From Anaerolineae bacterium (GTDB lineage Bacteria; Chloroflexota; Anaerolineae; B4-G1; SLSP01): a stretch of DNA of 34,421 bases. Positions 16,241 to 24,985 of the stretch are shown piece after piece (the first letter of the stretch is position 1; each line of letters opens with the position of its first letter). Under the pieces are notes generated by a model. It was given only the letters and a program-made list of their open reading frames with translations. It did no database searches and had not been told where the DNA came from. The position numbers and the translations under genes are program-made. The stretch is from the NCBI GenBank assembly GCA_016926915.1, contig JAFGNR010000092.1, forward strand, positions 1 through 34,421, written 5' to 3'.

Positions 16241-18987
16241 AAACGCGTGCGACTATGTGTTCGAGTCTGGCCCGGATCGAGGTTGGAATGTTCAAGAGCT
16301 GGTTCCGCATGTTGGAAATCGCTGTCCTGGCGGCGGTGCTCCTTGCACCGCTTAGCGCCGGCGCTCAATCTGATGACCTGGTGTGGAGTGACCCGGTCAA
16401 CCTCTCCCAATCGGGTGCGGCAAGTGCACCGGTCATCGCCGGCGGATCCGAGGGGAGCCTACAAGTCTTCTGGCAGGATCGTTTCGATGGGTTGGTGACG
16501 GCACGGTATCAGGCGGGGACCTGGTCTGCGCCGGTTCCGGCGCCTCTACAAAGAGTTGTCATTACCGAGGAAGCAGAACGGCTGGTAGCTGTAGGGACCA
16601 TGCCGGAGATGGCGGCAGACAGCAATGGGCGGGTGCATGCGTGGTGGCTTGGTAACCCTAATCCCGAGACGGGCTACCGGCCTTTATGGCATAGCTGGAT
16701 CGCCATTGGAGAGACAGTCTGGCTGGCGCCGGATCTCGTCGCCGAATCCGCAGTGGCATGGGATATGGTCTCAGATGAAGATGGGATGTTGCACATCTTC
16801 TACGTGCGGCCCGCGCATACCGAGCAGTTCCCGGCAGGCATCTACCACAAACGCTCCACAGATGGCGGCGCTACGTGGTCGACTCCCAGTTTGATCGCTG
16901 CTTCGGTCTATTTTCGCCTGTTGGAAGAGGAGGAGGCTTACGTTGTGGGCGCCGCCGACGCATTGGGAAACGTGTTTGTCGTATGGGATGATGCCCAGAC
17001 GGGTTTTTCTCATTATGCTGCTTCCACTGATGGCGGTGTTTCCTGGAATGCACCGGAACGTGTGGGGGATGATCAGGTTGAGGCGCGCCATGCGTTCATT
17101 GTGACGGACCGTCAAGAAGACGCGGCCGGAGAGGTCACGGGAAGCCAGATAGTGTTACTTTGGGAAGTCGTGCGGACGACGACCGTTTGTGCTGTCTACC
17201 AACAGACTGTAGAGGCGGCAGCCGGGGCCCCGTTGCCGACCTGGACGGATCCTATCCGCGTCCTGGACGATTTCGCGGTATGCGGCGAGACCTACGCGCT
17301 GCAACGGACAGCATCCGGCAATCCTATGTTGGTCAGTGGCGCGGGTGGAGATGGCCTGAGTGTCGTTCTGTGGAATGGCGTACAATGGTCGGAGCCCCAG
17401 CATCTGTTATTTGGCTTCTTCGAGCCGGTGACCCAGTCCGGGATTCGTCTGGGATCCTTGAATTTGACCGTATCGGGTGATCGGCTCGCCGTTGTAGGTT
17501 TGGGTGATGATCAGGAGGTGTGGGTGTTACAGTCAGAGCCTGAGCCTGACAGCTGGGCCTTTGCGCCTTCAACTCCCTGGACCGATCCCCAGCCGGTTCT
17601 GGCCGCATTGCTGCCCGATCTTCCGGTCCTGACAGTAGATGACGGAGGGACTGCACACGCTTTGTGGAGTCAGTCTGCGGCGCCCGGTGAGACCGGATAT
17701 GCTTTGTTCTATAGCCAGCCTGAGACTGTTGTCGGGGCCGCGGCGGAGGCGGCGTGGACCCAGCCTGTGGCGCTGCTCGATTCTCCGATCGGAAAAGCGG
17801 AACAGCCGGACTTACTGGAAGCCGGCGGGCAGCTGCATGCCGTGTGGAGCGGCGGTTTTGACGGCGAGATCTTGTACAGTCGTGCATTCGTCCGGGACGT
17901 CTACGCAGCGGATGGTTGGAGCATCCCCATGAAGTTGCACGCCGGTATCGCGCGCGACCCCCAGCTGGTCGCCGGGCCTGAAGGTCAGATTTTCGTGGCC
18001 TATGCAGTGCCTTTCAACGAATCTCGGGGCGTGTATCTCACCCGTTCCGGTGATGGTGGACAGAACTGGTCGGAGTCGTTTACGGTGTTCGATGCTGTCG
18101 CGGGCGGCTGGGTTTCATCCGGGCACGTGGCGCTGGATGTCGATGACCAGGGCGGGGTTCACGTCGCCTGGGTTCGGCTGCGATTGCCGGGCAATGGGCT
18201 TCCTGAAGGGGTCTATTACGCGTATTCCCAGGATGAGGGCAAGACCTGGACATCTCCGGTAGAGATTGCGGCGGGCGCCTATGACTGGCCTCAAGTGGTT
18301 GTCGCCGGGGAGACGGTGCACGTGCTGGCGGTGCGTGTGGATGGTGAAAGCGGCGTGTGGCAGCGGCGCACTGTGGATGGAGAAAGCTGGTCGCCTCTCG
18401 ACGTTGTACCCGGCGTAGGCGAAGTCCAGGGGCGCGCGGCGGCCGTTGCCGACGTTGCCGGCGGTGTGCATTTGGTCGCCGTGGGAGCCGGTGAGAGTGG
18501 TGATACGTCCCTCGTCTATACGGTTTGGCAAGAGGAACAGTGGCGTACCGTGGAGACGATTCGTCTGATGGGCGCGCACCAACATCAAGGCGCGGGGGCG
18601 TCGGCGGACGTGCGGAGTGACTTGGGGCGGTTGGACGTCCTTTTCGTCACGCATACGATCCCCGATGGTTCGCAGACTCCGCTGCATGAACGCACGCTCT
18701 GGTACGCGCGGCGCGAGATCGCGGCGATTGCCGGCATTCCTGAAGCCACGACTGCGGAGCCAGTGACTCCAACCGTAGCTGTGACTGCGGAGCCGACATC
18801 GCTTGCTCCCACACCCACGCCCCGTCCCGATGTCAATCCCAATGCTGTGACGGGGAGCATGCCGGCGATTTCTTTGGGACCTATCACGGTGCCGTTGTTG
18901 GCCCTGTTTGGCTTTGCCGGCGCCGGTGTGTTGGTGGTCGTCGCGCTGGCGGCGCGTTTCGCCAAGACTAGCGCGAGGCGTCGCTAG
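16237..18987 (+). CDS. Secreted, C-terminally membrane-anchored Asp-box/sialidase-like beta-propeller protein
   Basis: Signal peptide (MLEIAVLAAVLLAPLSAGAQS), four Asp boxes (STDGGATW, STDGGVSW, SGDGGQNW, SQDEGKTW), Thr/Pro linker TPTPRPDVNP, TM helix, basic tail AKTSARRR. ATGA overlap at 16237; alternative start at 16288 with GAGG upstream. The track start 16129 overlaps the previous gene and is not preferred. Confidence 0.85.
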   Translation: MKTRATMCSSLARIEVGMFKSWFRMLEIAVLAAVLLAPLSAGAQSDDLVWSDPVNLSQSGAASAPVIAGGSEGSLQVFWQDRFDGLVTARYQAGTWSAPVPAPLQRVVITEEAERLVAVGTMPEMAADSNGRVHAWWLGNPNPETGYRPLWHSWIAIGETVWLAPDLVAESAVAWDMVSDEDGMLHIFYVRPAHTEQFPAGIYHKRSTDGGATWSTPSLIAASVYFRLLEEEEAYVVGAADALGNVFVVWDDAQTGFSHYAASTDGGVSWNAPERVGDDQVEARHAFIVTDRQEDAAGEVTGSQIVLLWEVVRTTTVCAVYQQTVEAAAGAPLPTWTDPIRVLDDFAVCGETYALQRTASGNPMLVSGAGGDGLSVVLWNGVQWSEPQHLLFGFFEPVTQSGIRLGSLNLTVSGDRLAVVGLGDDQEVWVLQSEPEPDSWAFAPSTPWTDPQPVLAALLPDLPVLTVDDGGTAHALWSQSAAPGETGYALFYSQPETVVGAAAEAAWTQPVALLDSPIGKAEQPDLLEAGGQLHAVWSGGFDGEILYSRAFVRDVYAADGWSIPMKLHAGIARDPQLVAGPEGQIFVAYAVPFNESRGVYLTRSGDGGQNWSESFTVFDAVAGGWVSSGHVALDVDDQGGVHVAWVRLRLPGNGLPEGVYYAYSQDEGKTWTSPVEIAAGAYDWPQVVVAGETVHVLAVRVDGESGVWQRRTVDGESWSPLDVVPGVGEVQGRAAAVADVAGGVHLVAVGAGESGDTSLVYTVWQEEQWRTVETIRLMGAHQHQGAGASADVRSDLGRLDVLFVTHTIPDGSQTPLHERTLWYARREIAAIAGIPEATTAEPVTPTVAVTAEPTSLAPTPTPRPDVNPNAVTGSMPAISLGPITVPLLALFGFAGAGVLVVVALAARFAKTSARRR

Positions 18988-19007
18988 CTGCCGCGCGCTT
19001 CCAATGG

Positions 19008-19013
19008 TATAAT
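19008..19013 (+). promoter_or_regulatory. Putative extended -10 promoter element (TGGTATAAT) for leaderless transcript
   Basis: TGG at 19005-19007 followed by TATAAT 19008-19013; ATG begins at 19020; no Shine-Dalgarno. Confidence 0.5.
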
Positions 19014-19019
19014 ATTCGT

Positions 19020-20450
19020 ATGTTTACCCAGATCAAGGTAGGTCTACTCGTTTCACTCCTTGCCGGCGGTTTGTTGTTTCCGCCGGTAAGTAGCATGCAA
19101 AACCTCTCGCCTGATTGGAGCGACCCTCAGCTGATAGCCAGGGTCGACGGGCAACTGGCGGTTTCCACGATTGCTCTCGTTGCAGACCGCGCCGGTCAGC
19201 TGCATCTTTTCTATCCTTCAAGTCCAGACGAAATGACTGCCGATGGGATCGATTATGCCCGTTGGGATGGCCGTGGCTGGTCACATCCGGTTAACATCCT
19301 GGTGTCTGCCAGCGGCAACGATCTGTCTCATGTGCAAGCGGTCATCGATTCGGAGCAATTCATTCACCTGATCTGGCAAGATGGCAATAACACCCTGCGC
19401 TACGCGAGCGCACTCAGCACGGCGGCAGACCAGCCTCAGGCCTGGTCGTTCTCCGAATCTCTTGCCGGTGGGGTGTTGGGCGCGCATCTCATCAGTGATG
19501 GGTTGGGGAATCTTTTCGTGGCGTATAGCGACGCCACAGCCGGCGGGCGTGGCCTCACGCTGACCGCCTCGGCGGATGGCGGCGAGCAGTGGTCGGCGCC
19601 GTTTGCGGTTGCGTCTAGCCACGGGTTTGACAGCGTGATAGGGCAGGTGCGTCTCGCTTCGGGCGGGAAAGGTCAACTTCACGTCGTCTGGACCGAGTAT
19701 AAGATTCCTGACGGTTGGCCACCCTTGGGGGTCTTCTATACCAGATCATCTGACGATGGGGCCGCCTGGGCCGCGCCGGAACGGATCGCCGACATAGATC
19801 ACGGTCAAGTCGGTATTGCGGCGGCGGATGATCAGGTCCACCTGATATGGCGCAGCACGATTGGCGGCGACGGCACTTTCCATCAGTGGTCACTTGATGA
19901 GGGCGAGAGCTGGTCTGCATTCGAACTCCAGGATGATCGCGGGGGATTCTCCGGCCTGCCGTCGTTGGTTTGGGACAGCCGGGGCGTGTTACATTACCTG
20001 GTGGGATCCGGTTTTGCCGGTGCGTGGACTGCCGACGCCGGCACGGCGTACTACGTCGATGTAGCAGGCTATGAGCTACGACGGGGTATTGGTCAAGATA
20101 CCCGGTGGACGCAACCTGAACGGGCTGTTATGGAAATCGTCAACGGGAATCAACTCCATGTGATCTTCGAGACCGGCTTCAATCGCCTTTGGCATACATT
20201 CACCACCGTGGATGCACCGGCAATCCCTTCGGAACCTCTGCCCACGGCGATCCCGACAGCAACGCCCGTAGCAACGCCCACCCCAGAAGACGCTGATTCA
20301 ACAGCGTTGCCTGCCTATGAACTCGATGATGCGACGCCGCTGGATGCATCTTACTCCGGCGCCGACTGGACTTCTGTTATTGGGCCGGGCGCTGCAACGT
20401 TGTTGGTGGTCTCGATTGTGGTGTGGCGTTCTACGCGCAGGAGGCGATAA
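19020..20450 (+). CDS. Second secreted, C-terminally anchored Asp-box/sialidase-like beta-propeller protein
   Basis: Signal peptide, Asp boxes (SADGGEQW, SSDDGAAW, SLDEGESW), linker AIPTATPVATPTPEDADS, TM helix, tail RSTRRRR. Confidence 0.83.
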   Translation: MFTQIKVGLLVSLLAGGLLFPPVSSMQNLSPDWSDPQLIARVDGQLAVSTIALVADRAGQLHLFYPSSPDEMTADGIDYARWDGRGWSHPVNILVSASGNDLSHVQAVIDSEQFIHLIWQDGNNTLRYASALSTAADQPQAWSFSESLAGGVLGAHLISDGLGNLFVAYSDATAGGRGLTLTASADGGEQWSAPFAVASSHGFDSVIGQVRLASGGKGQLHVVWTEYKIPDGWPPLGVFYTRSSDDGAAWAAPERIADIDHGQVGIAAADDQVHLIWRSTIGGDGTFHQWSLDEGESWSAFELQDDRGGFSGLPSLVWDSRGVLHYLVGSGFAGAWTADAGTAYYVDVAGYELRRGIGQDTRWTQPERAVMEIVNGNQLHVIFETGFNRLWHTFTTVDAPAIPSEPLPTAIPTATPVATPTPEDADSTALPAYELDDATPLDASYSGADWTSVIGPGAATLLVVSIVVWRSTRRRR

Positions 20451-20453
20451 CCG

Positions 20454-21341
20454 GTGAAGGATCCCGTGAAATCCCGTCCATTTGCGGCAGCGGCGATGGA
20501 CAATGTCCTGAATCCGGAAGGTTTCTCCGGTGTAGTCATCCAACCATCTCGCGGGTGGGGAGGACTGCCGCTTGGCGAGGTTTGGCGCTTTCGCGAATTG
20601 GTTTTCTTCCTCGTCTGGCGTGATCTGAAAGTCCGCTATCGCCAGAGCGTGTTGGGGGCTTTGTGGATCATTATCCAACCTCTGGTTACCATGGCTGTTT
20701 TCTCCTTGATTTTCAACCGTTTTCTGGGCATTGATTCCGGAAACGATGTGCCCTATCCTGTTTTTTCTTATACAGCGTTGTTGCCGTGGATGTACTTCTC
20801 CAACTCTCTGTCGCGCTGTTCGAACTCCCTGGTGGGGAATGCGGCCCTGATTTCCAAAATCTATTTCCCGCGTTTGATCGTTCCTCTGTCAGCTGTCTTG
20901 CCCGGTCTGGTGGATTTCCTCATTGCGTTTGTAATTCTGCTCGGAATGCTGCTGTATTATGGCATCTGGCCCGGGTGGGCCATCTTAACCCTGCCTTTGC
21001 TGTTGTTGCTGGCAATGATCACCACACTGGGTGTGGGGTTGTGGCTTTCGGCGCTCAACGTCCAATACCGGGATGTGCAATATATCACGCCCTTTTTGAT
21101 CCAGGTCTGGATGTATGCAACGCCTATTATCTATTCGACGTCGCGGATTCCTGAACGCTGGCTCTGGCTGTATAATCTGAACCCCATGGTGGGGGTTGTG
21201 CAGAGTTTCCGCCGTATTCTGCTCAACGATCAGAGTTTTGGCGGTGTCAGCTGGCCCTCCCTGGCGATCGCCCTTGTCATTCTGGTCTCCGGTCTGATCT
21301 ATTTTCGCCAGACCGAACGCATCTTCGCCGACGTGGTGTAG
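20454..21341 (+). CDS. ABC-2 type polysaccharide exporter permease (Wzm/KpsM/TagG-like)
   Basis: FLVWRDLKVRYRQSVLGALWIIIQPLVTMAVFSLIFNRFLGID...YTALLPWMYFSNSLSRCSNSLVGNAALISKIYFPRLIVPLSAVLPGLVDF; AGGAGG upstream of GTG. Confidence 0.95.
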   Translation: MKDPVKSRPFAAAAMDNVLNPEGFSGVVIQPSRGWGGLPLGEVWRFRELVFFLVWRDLKVRYRQSVLGALWIIIQPLVTMAVFSLIFNRFLGIDSGNDVPYPVFSYTALLPWMYFSNSLSRCSNSLVGNAALISKIYFPRLIVPLSAVLPGLVDFLIAFVILLGMLLYYGIWPGWAILTLPLLLLLAMITTLGVGLWLSALNVQYRDVQYITPFLIQVWMYATPIIYSTSRIPERWLWLYNLNPMVGVVQSFRRILLNDQSFGGVSWPSLAIALVILVSGLIYFRQTERIFADVV

Positions 21342-21348
21342 GTGAGAC

Positions 21349-22590
21349 GTGAGCGCCGTTGCCATTCGTTGTGAGAAAATCGCCAAACGTTATCGTATTG
21401 GCGTGGGCCGTCACGATACGCTGCGCGACCAGATCGCAGAGGGGGTTTCGCGACTCTTTCAGCCTGCTAAAGGCGGTGAAGCGCCGGGAACCCTGTGGGC
21501 GCTCCGGGATGTTTCTTTCGAGGTTCAAGCCGGCGAGGTGGCCGGCATCATCGGCCGGAATGGCGCCGGAAAAAGCACCTTGCTCAAAATCCTTTCGCGG
21601 ATCACTGAACCGACCCAGGGACGGGCTGTGTTGTTCGGTCGCGTGGGTTCTCTTCTAGAAGTGGGCACGGGCTTTCATCCGGAGCTTACCGGTCGTGAGA
21701 ACATTTTCTTGAATGGTGCGATTCTCGGCATGCGTCGCGAGGAAATCCAGCAGAAGTTCGACGAAATCGTAGCATTTTCGGAAATCGAGCGTTTTCTCGA
21801 TACGCCGGTGAAGCGTTATTCGAGCGGTATGTACGTGCGGCTGGCTTTCGCAGTCGCCGCGCATCTGGAACCGGAAATCCTGTTAGTCGATGAAGTGCTG
21901 GCCGTGGGTGACGTCGCGTTCCAGAGGAAGTGCCTGGGGAAGATGGGAGAGGTCGCCGGCGAGGGACGCACGGTGCTTTTCGTAAGTCACAATATGGCGG
22001 CGGTGCAGGCGCTGTGCACGCGCGGTATTTTTCTGAGGAAGGGCACTATCTGGTTTGATGGCTCGATCAATGATACGATCTCGACCTATCTTCGCACGTT
22101 GGAAGAGATCCCTGGTCAGGACCTTGCGGAGCGCGTCGAGCGGCGCGGCAAGGGGGCGCTCCGTTTGACGCGGGTGGAGATCTCTGAGGGTGAGACAATG
22201 CCGGCGGGTATTCTGGCGGCAGGCCGTCCGGCGCAGTTTTCTTTTTACCTTACCGGCACACGTTCCGATCTGACGTGCACCTTTACGATCTACGACCAGT
22301 ATGGAAAGCCGGTGGCGAATTTCAACAGCGCGACGTTAGGCCCTGAGGACGTCTATGATGCTGCATTTGGTCCAAGGATTACGTGTGAGCTGGATGAGCT
22401 GCTGCTGGCGCCTGGACGTTATCGCATCAACGTTGCGCTGACTGCGGGAAATGAACTGGAAGATCATCTCGAAGGCGCGGCTTTCTTCGACGTCGATCCC
22501 GGTCAGCTCCGGGGGCGGCCGGTACATGCCCACTCGAAATATGGAGTAGTGACGATGCCGCACCGGTGGAAAGTTCCCCTTGATTTGTGA
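21349..22590 (+). CDS. Polysaccharide ABC exporter ATPase with C-terminal Wzt_C-like glycan-binding domain
   Basis: Walker A GRNGAGKSTLLKILSRI, signature YSSGMYVRLAFAVAAHLEPEILLVDEVLAVGD; beta-rich C-terminal extension of ~170 aa. Confidence 0.95.
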   Translation: MSAVAIRCEKIAKRYRIGVGRHDTLRDQIAEGVSRLFQPAKGGEAPGTLWALRDVSFEVQAGEVAGIIGRNGAGKSTLLKILSRITEPTQGRAVLFGRVGSLLEVGTGFHPELTGRENIFLNGAILGMRREEIQQKFDEIVAFSEIERFLDTPVKRYSSGMYVRLAFAVAAHLEPEILLVDEVLAVGDVAFQRKCLGKMGEVAGEGRTVLFVSHNMAAVQALCTRGIFLRKGTIWFDGSINDTISTYLRTLEEIPGQDLAERVERRGKGALRLTRVEISEGETMPAGILAAGRPAQFSFYLTGTRSDLTCTFTIYDQYGKPVANFNSATLGPEDVYDAAFGPRITCELDELLLAPGRYRINVALTAGNELEDHLEGAAFFDVDPGQLRGRPVHAHSKYGVVTMPHRWKVPLDL

Positions 22591-23726
22591 GGTATGAAGT
22601 GTGGGATAGGGTGCGTCGCGGGTATTCGAGGCTTCGCCGCCTGGCAAACAAGGAGCGCTCTCCGGAAATGACAGCGTTGCCGTTGGGGGAGGCGTGGCGG
22701 CGTCTGGTTGCGACCGCCAATCGCCGCCAATTGTCATCTCCTCCCGTTCGCGTGGATATGCAAGGCGCTCCTGATGCCCGGCAGCGGTTCAGTTGGACTG
22801 CGGCGCTTAGCGCCCTGGGCGCCGAAGTCTGTCACAGAACCTCGGGAGATGCCCGCGAACTGGCCGCGCTTCGCCAGCTGTATGATCGGATCATCGATCA
22901 GCGTGGCGTGTGGCAAATCCCGGTAAACCGCGTGGAACACGTGATGATCGGGTATACACTTCTGTATCTTGAGGAGATGACGGGTGAATCGCGTTACGGG
23001 CGCGCCGCTGCTTGCTTGGTCGAGATGTTGAACGACTATCCACGGGCCGCCGATGGTTCGCTGCCGTATTTGCCGCATACCCAGCTGGTGCTCGTGGATA
23101 CACTGGCGATGCTCTGCCCGTTCTTGGCGCGGTATGCAACCATGCATCACGTTGCAACGTTGTTGGACCTGGCGACGGCGCAGCTGCGCACCTTCGTGGC
23201 TCACAATGTGGATGCAGAGACGTCGCTGCCTTACCATGGCTACTACGCGGATGGCCCCCGGTATTTGGGGCTGCATGGTTGGGGACGGGGCACGGGGTGG
23301 TATTTGCTGGGCTTGATCGATACGTTGGTTGAATTGCCGGCGTCGCATTCGGCCCACGCCGATCTTGCCGCGGTATTCGCGCGTGCTGCGGAGACGGTGC
23401 GGGACTGCCAGCGACAAGATGGCCACTGGCACTGGGCGATCCTGCACCGCGCCGATCACACTGATAGCTCGACGACCAGCCTAATAGGCTACAGTCTTAT
23501 GCGCGCCATCCAGGCAGGGATACTGGACGACGGCTTTCTACCGACCGTGACACGGGCGGTTCAAGCATTGGTGGGGGTCACCCGCATCGATGGCATGCTC
23601 GATGGCGCGCTGGGGGAGTCGCGTGGCCTGGGAAAATATCCGCAGCAGTATGGCCCGCGTCCCTGGTTGCAGGGCTCGGCGACAGCTCTGGGGGCGCTCT
23701 ATCTTCAAGAAACGAGAATGACATGA
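22587..23726 (+). CDS. GH88/GH105-like (unsaturated glycuronyl hydrolase-like) (alpha/alpha)6 protein
   Basis: RQLYDRIIDQRGVWQIPVNRVEHVMIGYTLLYLEEMTG, LPHTQLVLVDTLAMLCPFLARYA, LHGWGRGTGWYLLGLIDTLVELP, WHWAILHRADHTDSSTTSLIGYSLMRAIQAGIL. GTGA/ATGA overlaps with both neighbours. Confidence 0.7.
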   Translation: MRYEVWDRVRRGYSRLRRLANKERSPEMTALPLGEAWRRLVATANRRQLSSPPVRVDMQGAPDARQRFSWTAALSALGAEVCHRTSGDARELAALRQLYDRIIDQRGVWQIPVNRVEHVMIGYTLLYLEEMTGESRYGRAAACLVEMLNDYPRAADGSLPYLPHTQLVLVDTLAMLCPFLARYATMHHVATLLDLATAQLRTFVAHNVDAETSLPYHGYYADGPRYLGLHGWGRGTGWYLLGLIDTLVELPASHSAHADLAAVFARAAETVRDCQRQDGHWHWAILHRADHTDSSTTSLIGYSLMRAIQAGILDDGFLPTVTRAVQALVGVTRIDGMLDGALGESRGLGKYPQQYGPRPWLQGSATALGALYLQETRMT

Positions 23727-24958
23727 CTGCCAACATCGTGATCACCGGCATTACGGGATTCCAGAACCGTGGCGTCGAGGCCATCGTGGCGCCCACTGTG
23801 CGACAGTTCCGCCAGCGGCGTACGGACATCAAGATTCAGGTTCTTACATATACTCCTGATTACGACACGTATCGCCTGCCCGAGGCGGACGCCCACTTCA
23901 TCGCGAATGATTTTCGATTGCCCAACACCAGCCTTACTTTCCGGGCGCGACGGTGGCTGGCCCGTATCCGTGGCAAGCCTCCGGCGCCTCAGGAGGGACA
24001 AGCCAATGCGCTGCTGCGCGCGGCGAATCTGGTGTTGGCGTCGGGAGGAGATGTGTTCAGCTCCGAATATGGCAACTTGCCCTGGCATTTGCAACCCTTG
24101 CGCTATGCCCAGAAACACGGCGTCCCCGTCGTGTTCTGGGCGCAGTCTATCGGCCCTTTCCATACCGGTGCAGAAGCGGCGACCTGGCTTGAGGTGGCGC
24201 AGGCATCACCTCTGATTACCGTCCGTGAGTCGCTCACCTATGCCTACGTGACCGGCCAGTTGGGCCTTTCTGGGGATCGCGTGCACCTCACGGCCGATCC
24301 GGCGTTCCTGCTTGAACCTCCGGAGCTGGGGGTTATTGCCAGGGTGCTGGAGTCTTACGGCATTCCCCGTGAGGGTCCACTTATTGCTCTCTCGATTAGT
24401 CAAGGGATCAGCGGCTTCTCAGGCACGGATGCGGACTCACATTTCGAAGCCTGGCGCAAGGTCATTCTCTCGTTGTTGGATCAGACGGAGGCGCACTTAC
24501 TGTTGATCCCGCACGTTCAGACGGGAGCGCTGCGCAACAACGATCGCCTGATTGTAACGGAGATGGCGCGCAGTTTGGAGTACCCTGCCCGGTTGCACAT
24601 TATAGGTGGGGAGCATTCGGCCAGCACATTCAAGGGGCTGATCGGCGCCTGCGATTTCGTGATCGCCGAGCGGATGCACGCGGCCCTGGCCGGCCTATCT
24701 AGTGGTGTGCCGACCATGGTGGTCGGTTACAGCGTCAAAGCACAGGGTATCATGACCGATATGGTCGGCTCGGACCTGGTCGACGCTGGTTGGGTGACGC
24801 CGGTCCAGACGTTCGTAACCGAGCCCACCGTGGAGCAATGCATCCTTCAGCATTGGGAGGCGCGGCAAGTCGTTCGTGAGCGTCTCGCGACGTCTCTACC
24901 TGAGACGCGCGCCCGGGCTCTGGCGAATTTCGATCTCCTGGAGACGGTGTTGTCGTGA
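23723..24958 (+). CDS. Polysaccharide pyruvyl transferase family protein (PF04230-like)
   Basis: NIVITGITGFQNRGVEAIVAPTVRQFR, VLASGGDVFSSEYG, VPVVFWAQSIGPF, CDFVIAERMHAALAGLSSGVPTMVVGYSVKAQGIM. Confidence 0.88.
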   Translation: MTANIVITGITGFQNRGVEAIVAPTVRQFRQRRTDIKIQVLTYTPDYDTYRLPEADAHFIANDFRLPNTSLTFRARRWLARIRGKPPAPQEGQANALLRAANLVLASGGDVFSSEYGNLPWHLQPLRYAQKHGVPVVFWAQSIGPFHTGAEAATWLEVAQASPLITVRESLTYAYVTGQLGLSGDRVHLTADPAFLLEPPELGVIARVLESYGIPREGPLIALSISQGISGFSGTDADSHFEAWRKVILSLLDQTEAHLLLIPHVQTGALRNNDRLIVTEMARSLEYPARLHIIGGEHSASTFKGLIGACDFVIAERMHAALAGLSSGVPTMVVGYSVKAQGIMTDMVGSDLVDAGWVTPVQTFVTEPTVEQCILQHWEARQVVRERLATSLPETRARALANFDLLETVLS

Positions 24959-24985
24959 ACTCCTTGTATCCGGGAGGCAGGGAGT

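Noticed and set aside
16129-20450. The two propeller ORFs are listed as 952 and 476 aa, an exact 2:1 ratio suggesting duplication/fusion
   Set aside because: The 952-aa figure uses an upstream start inside the radical SAM gene; from the likely start at 16237 the protein is 916 aa, so the ratio is coincidental.
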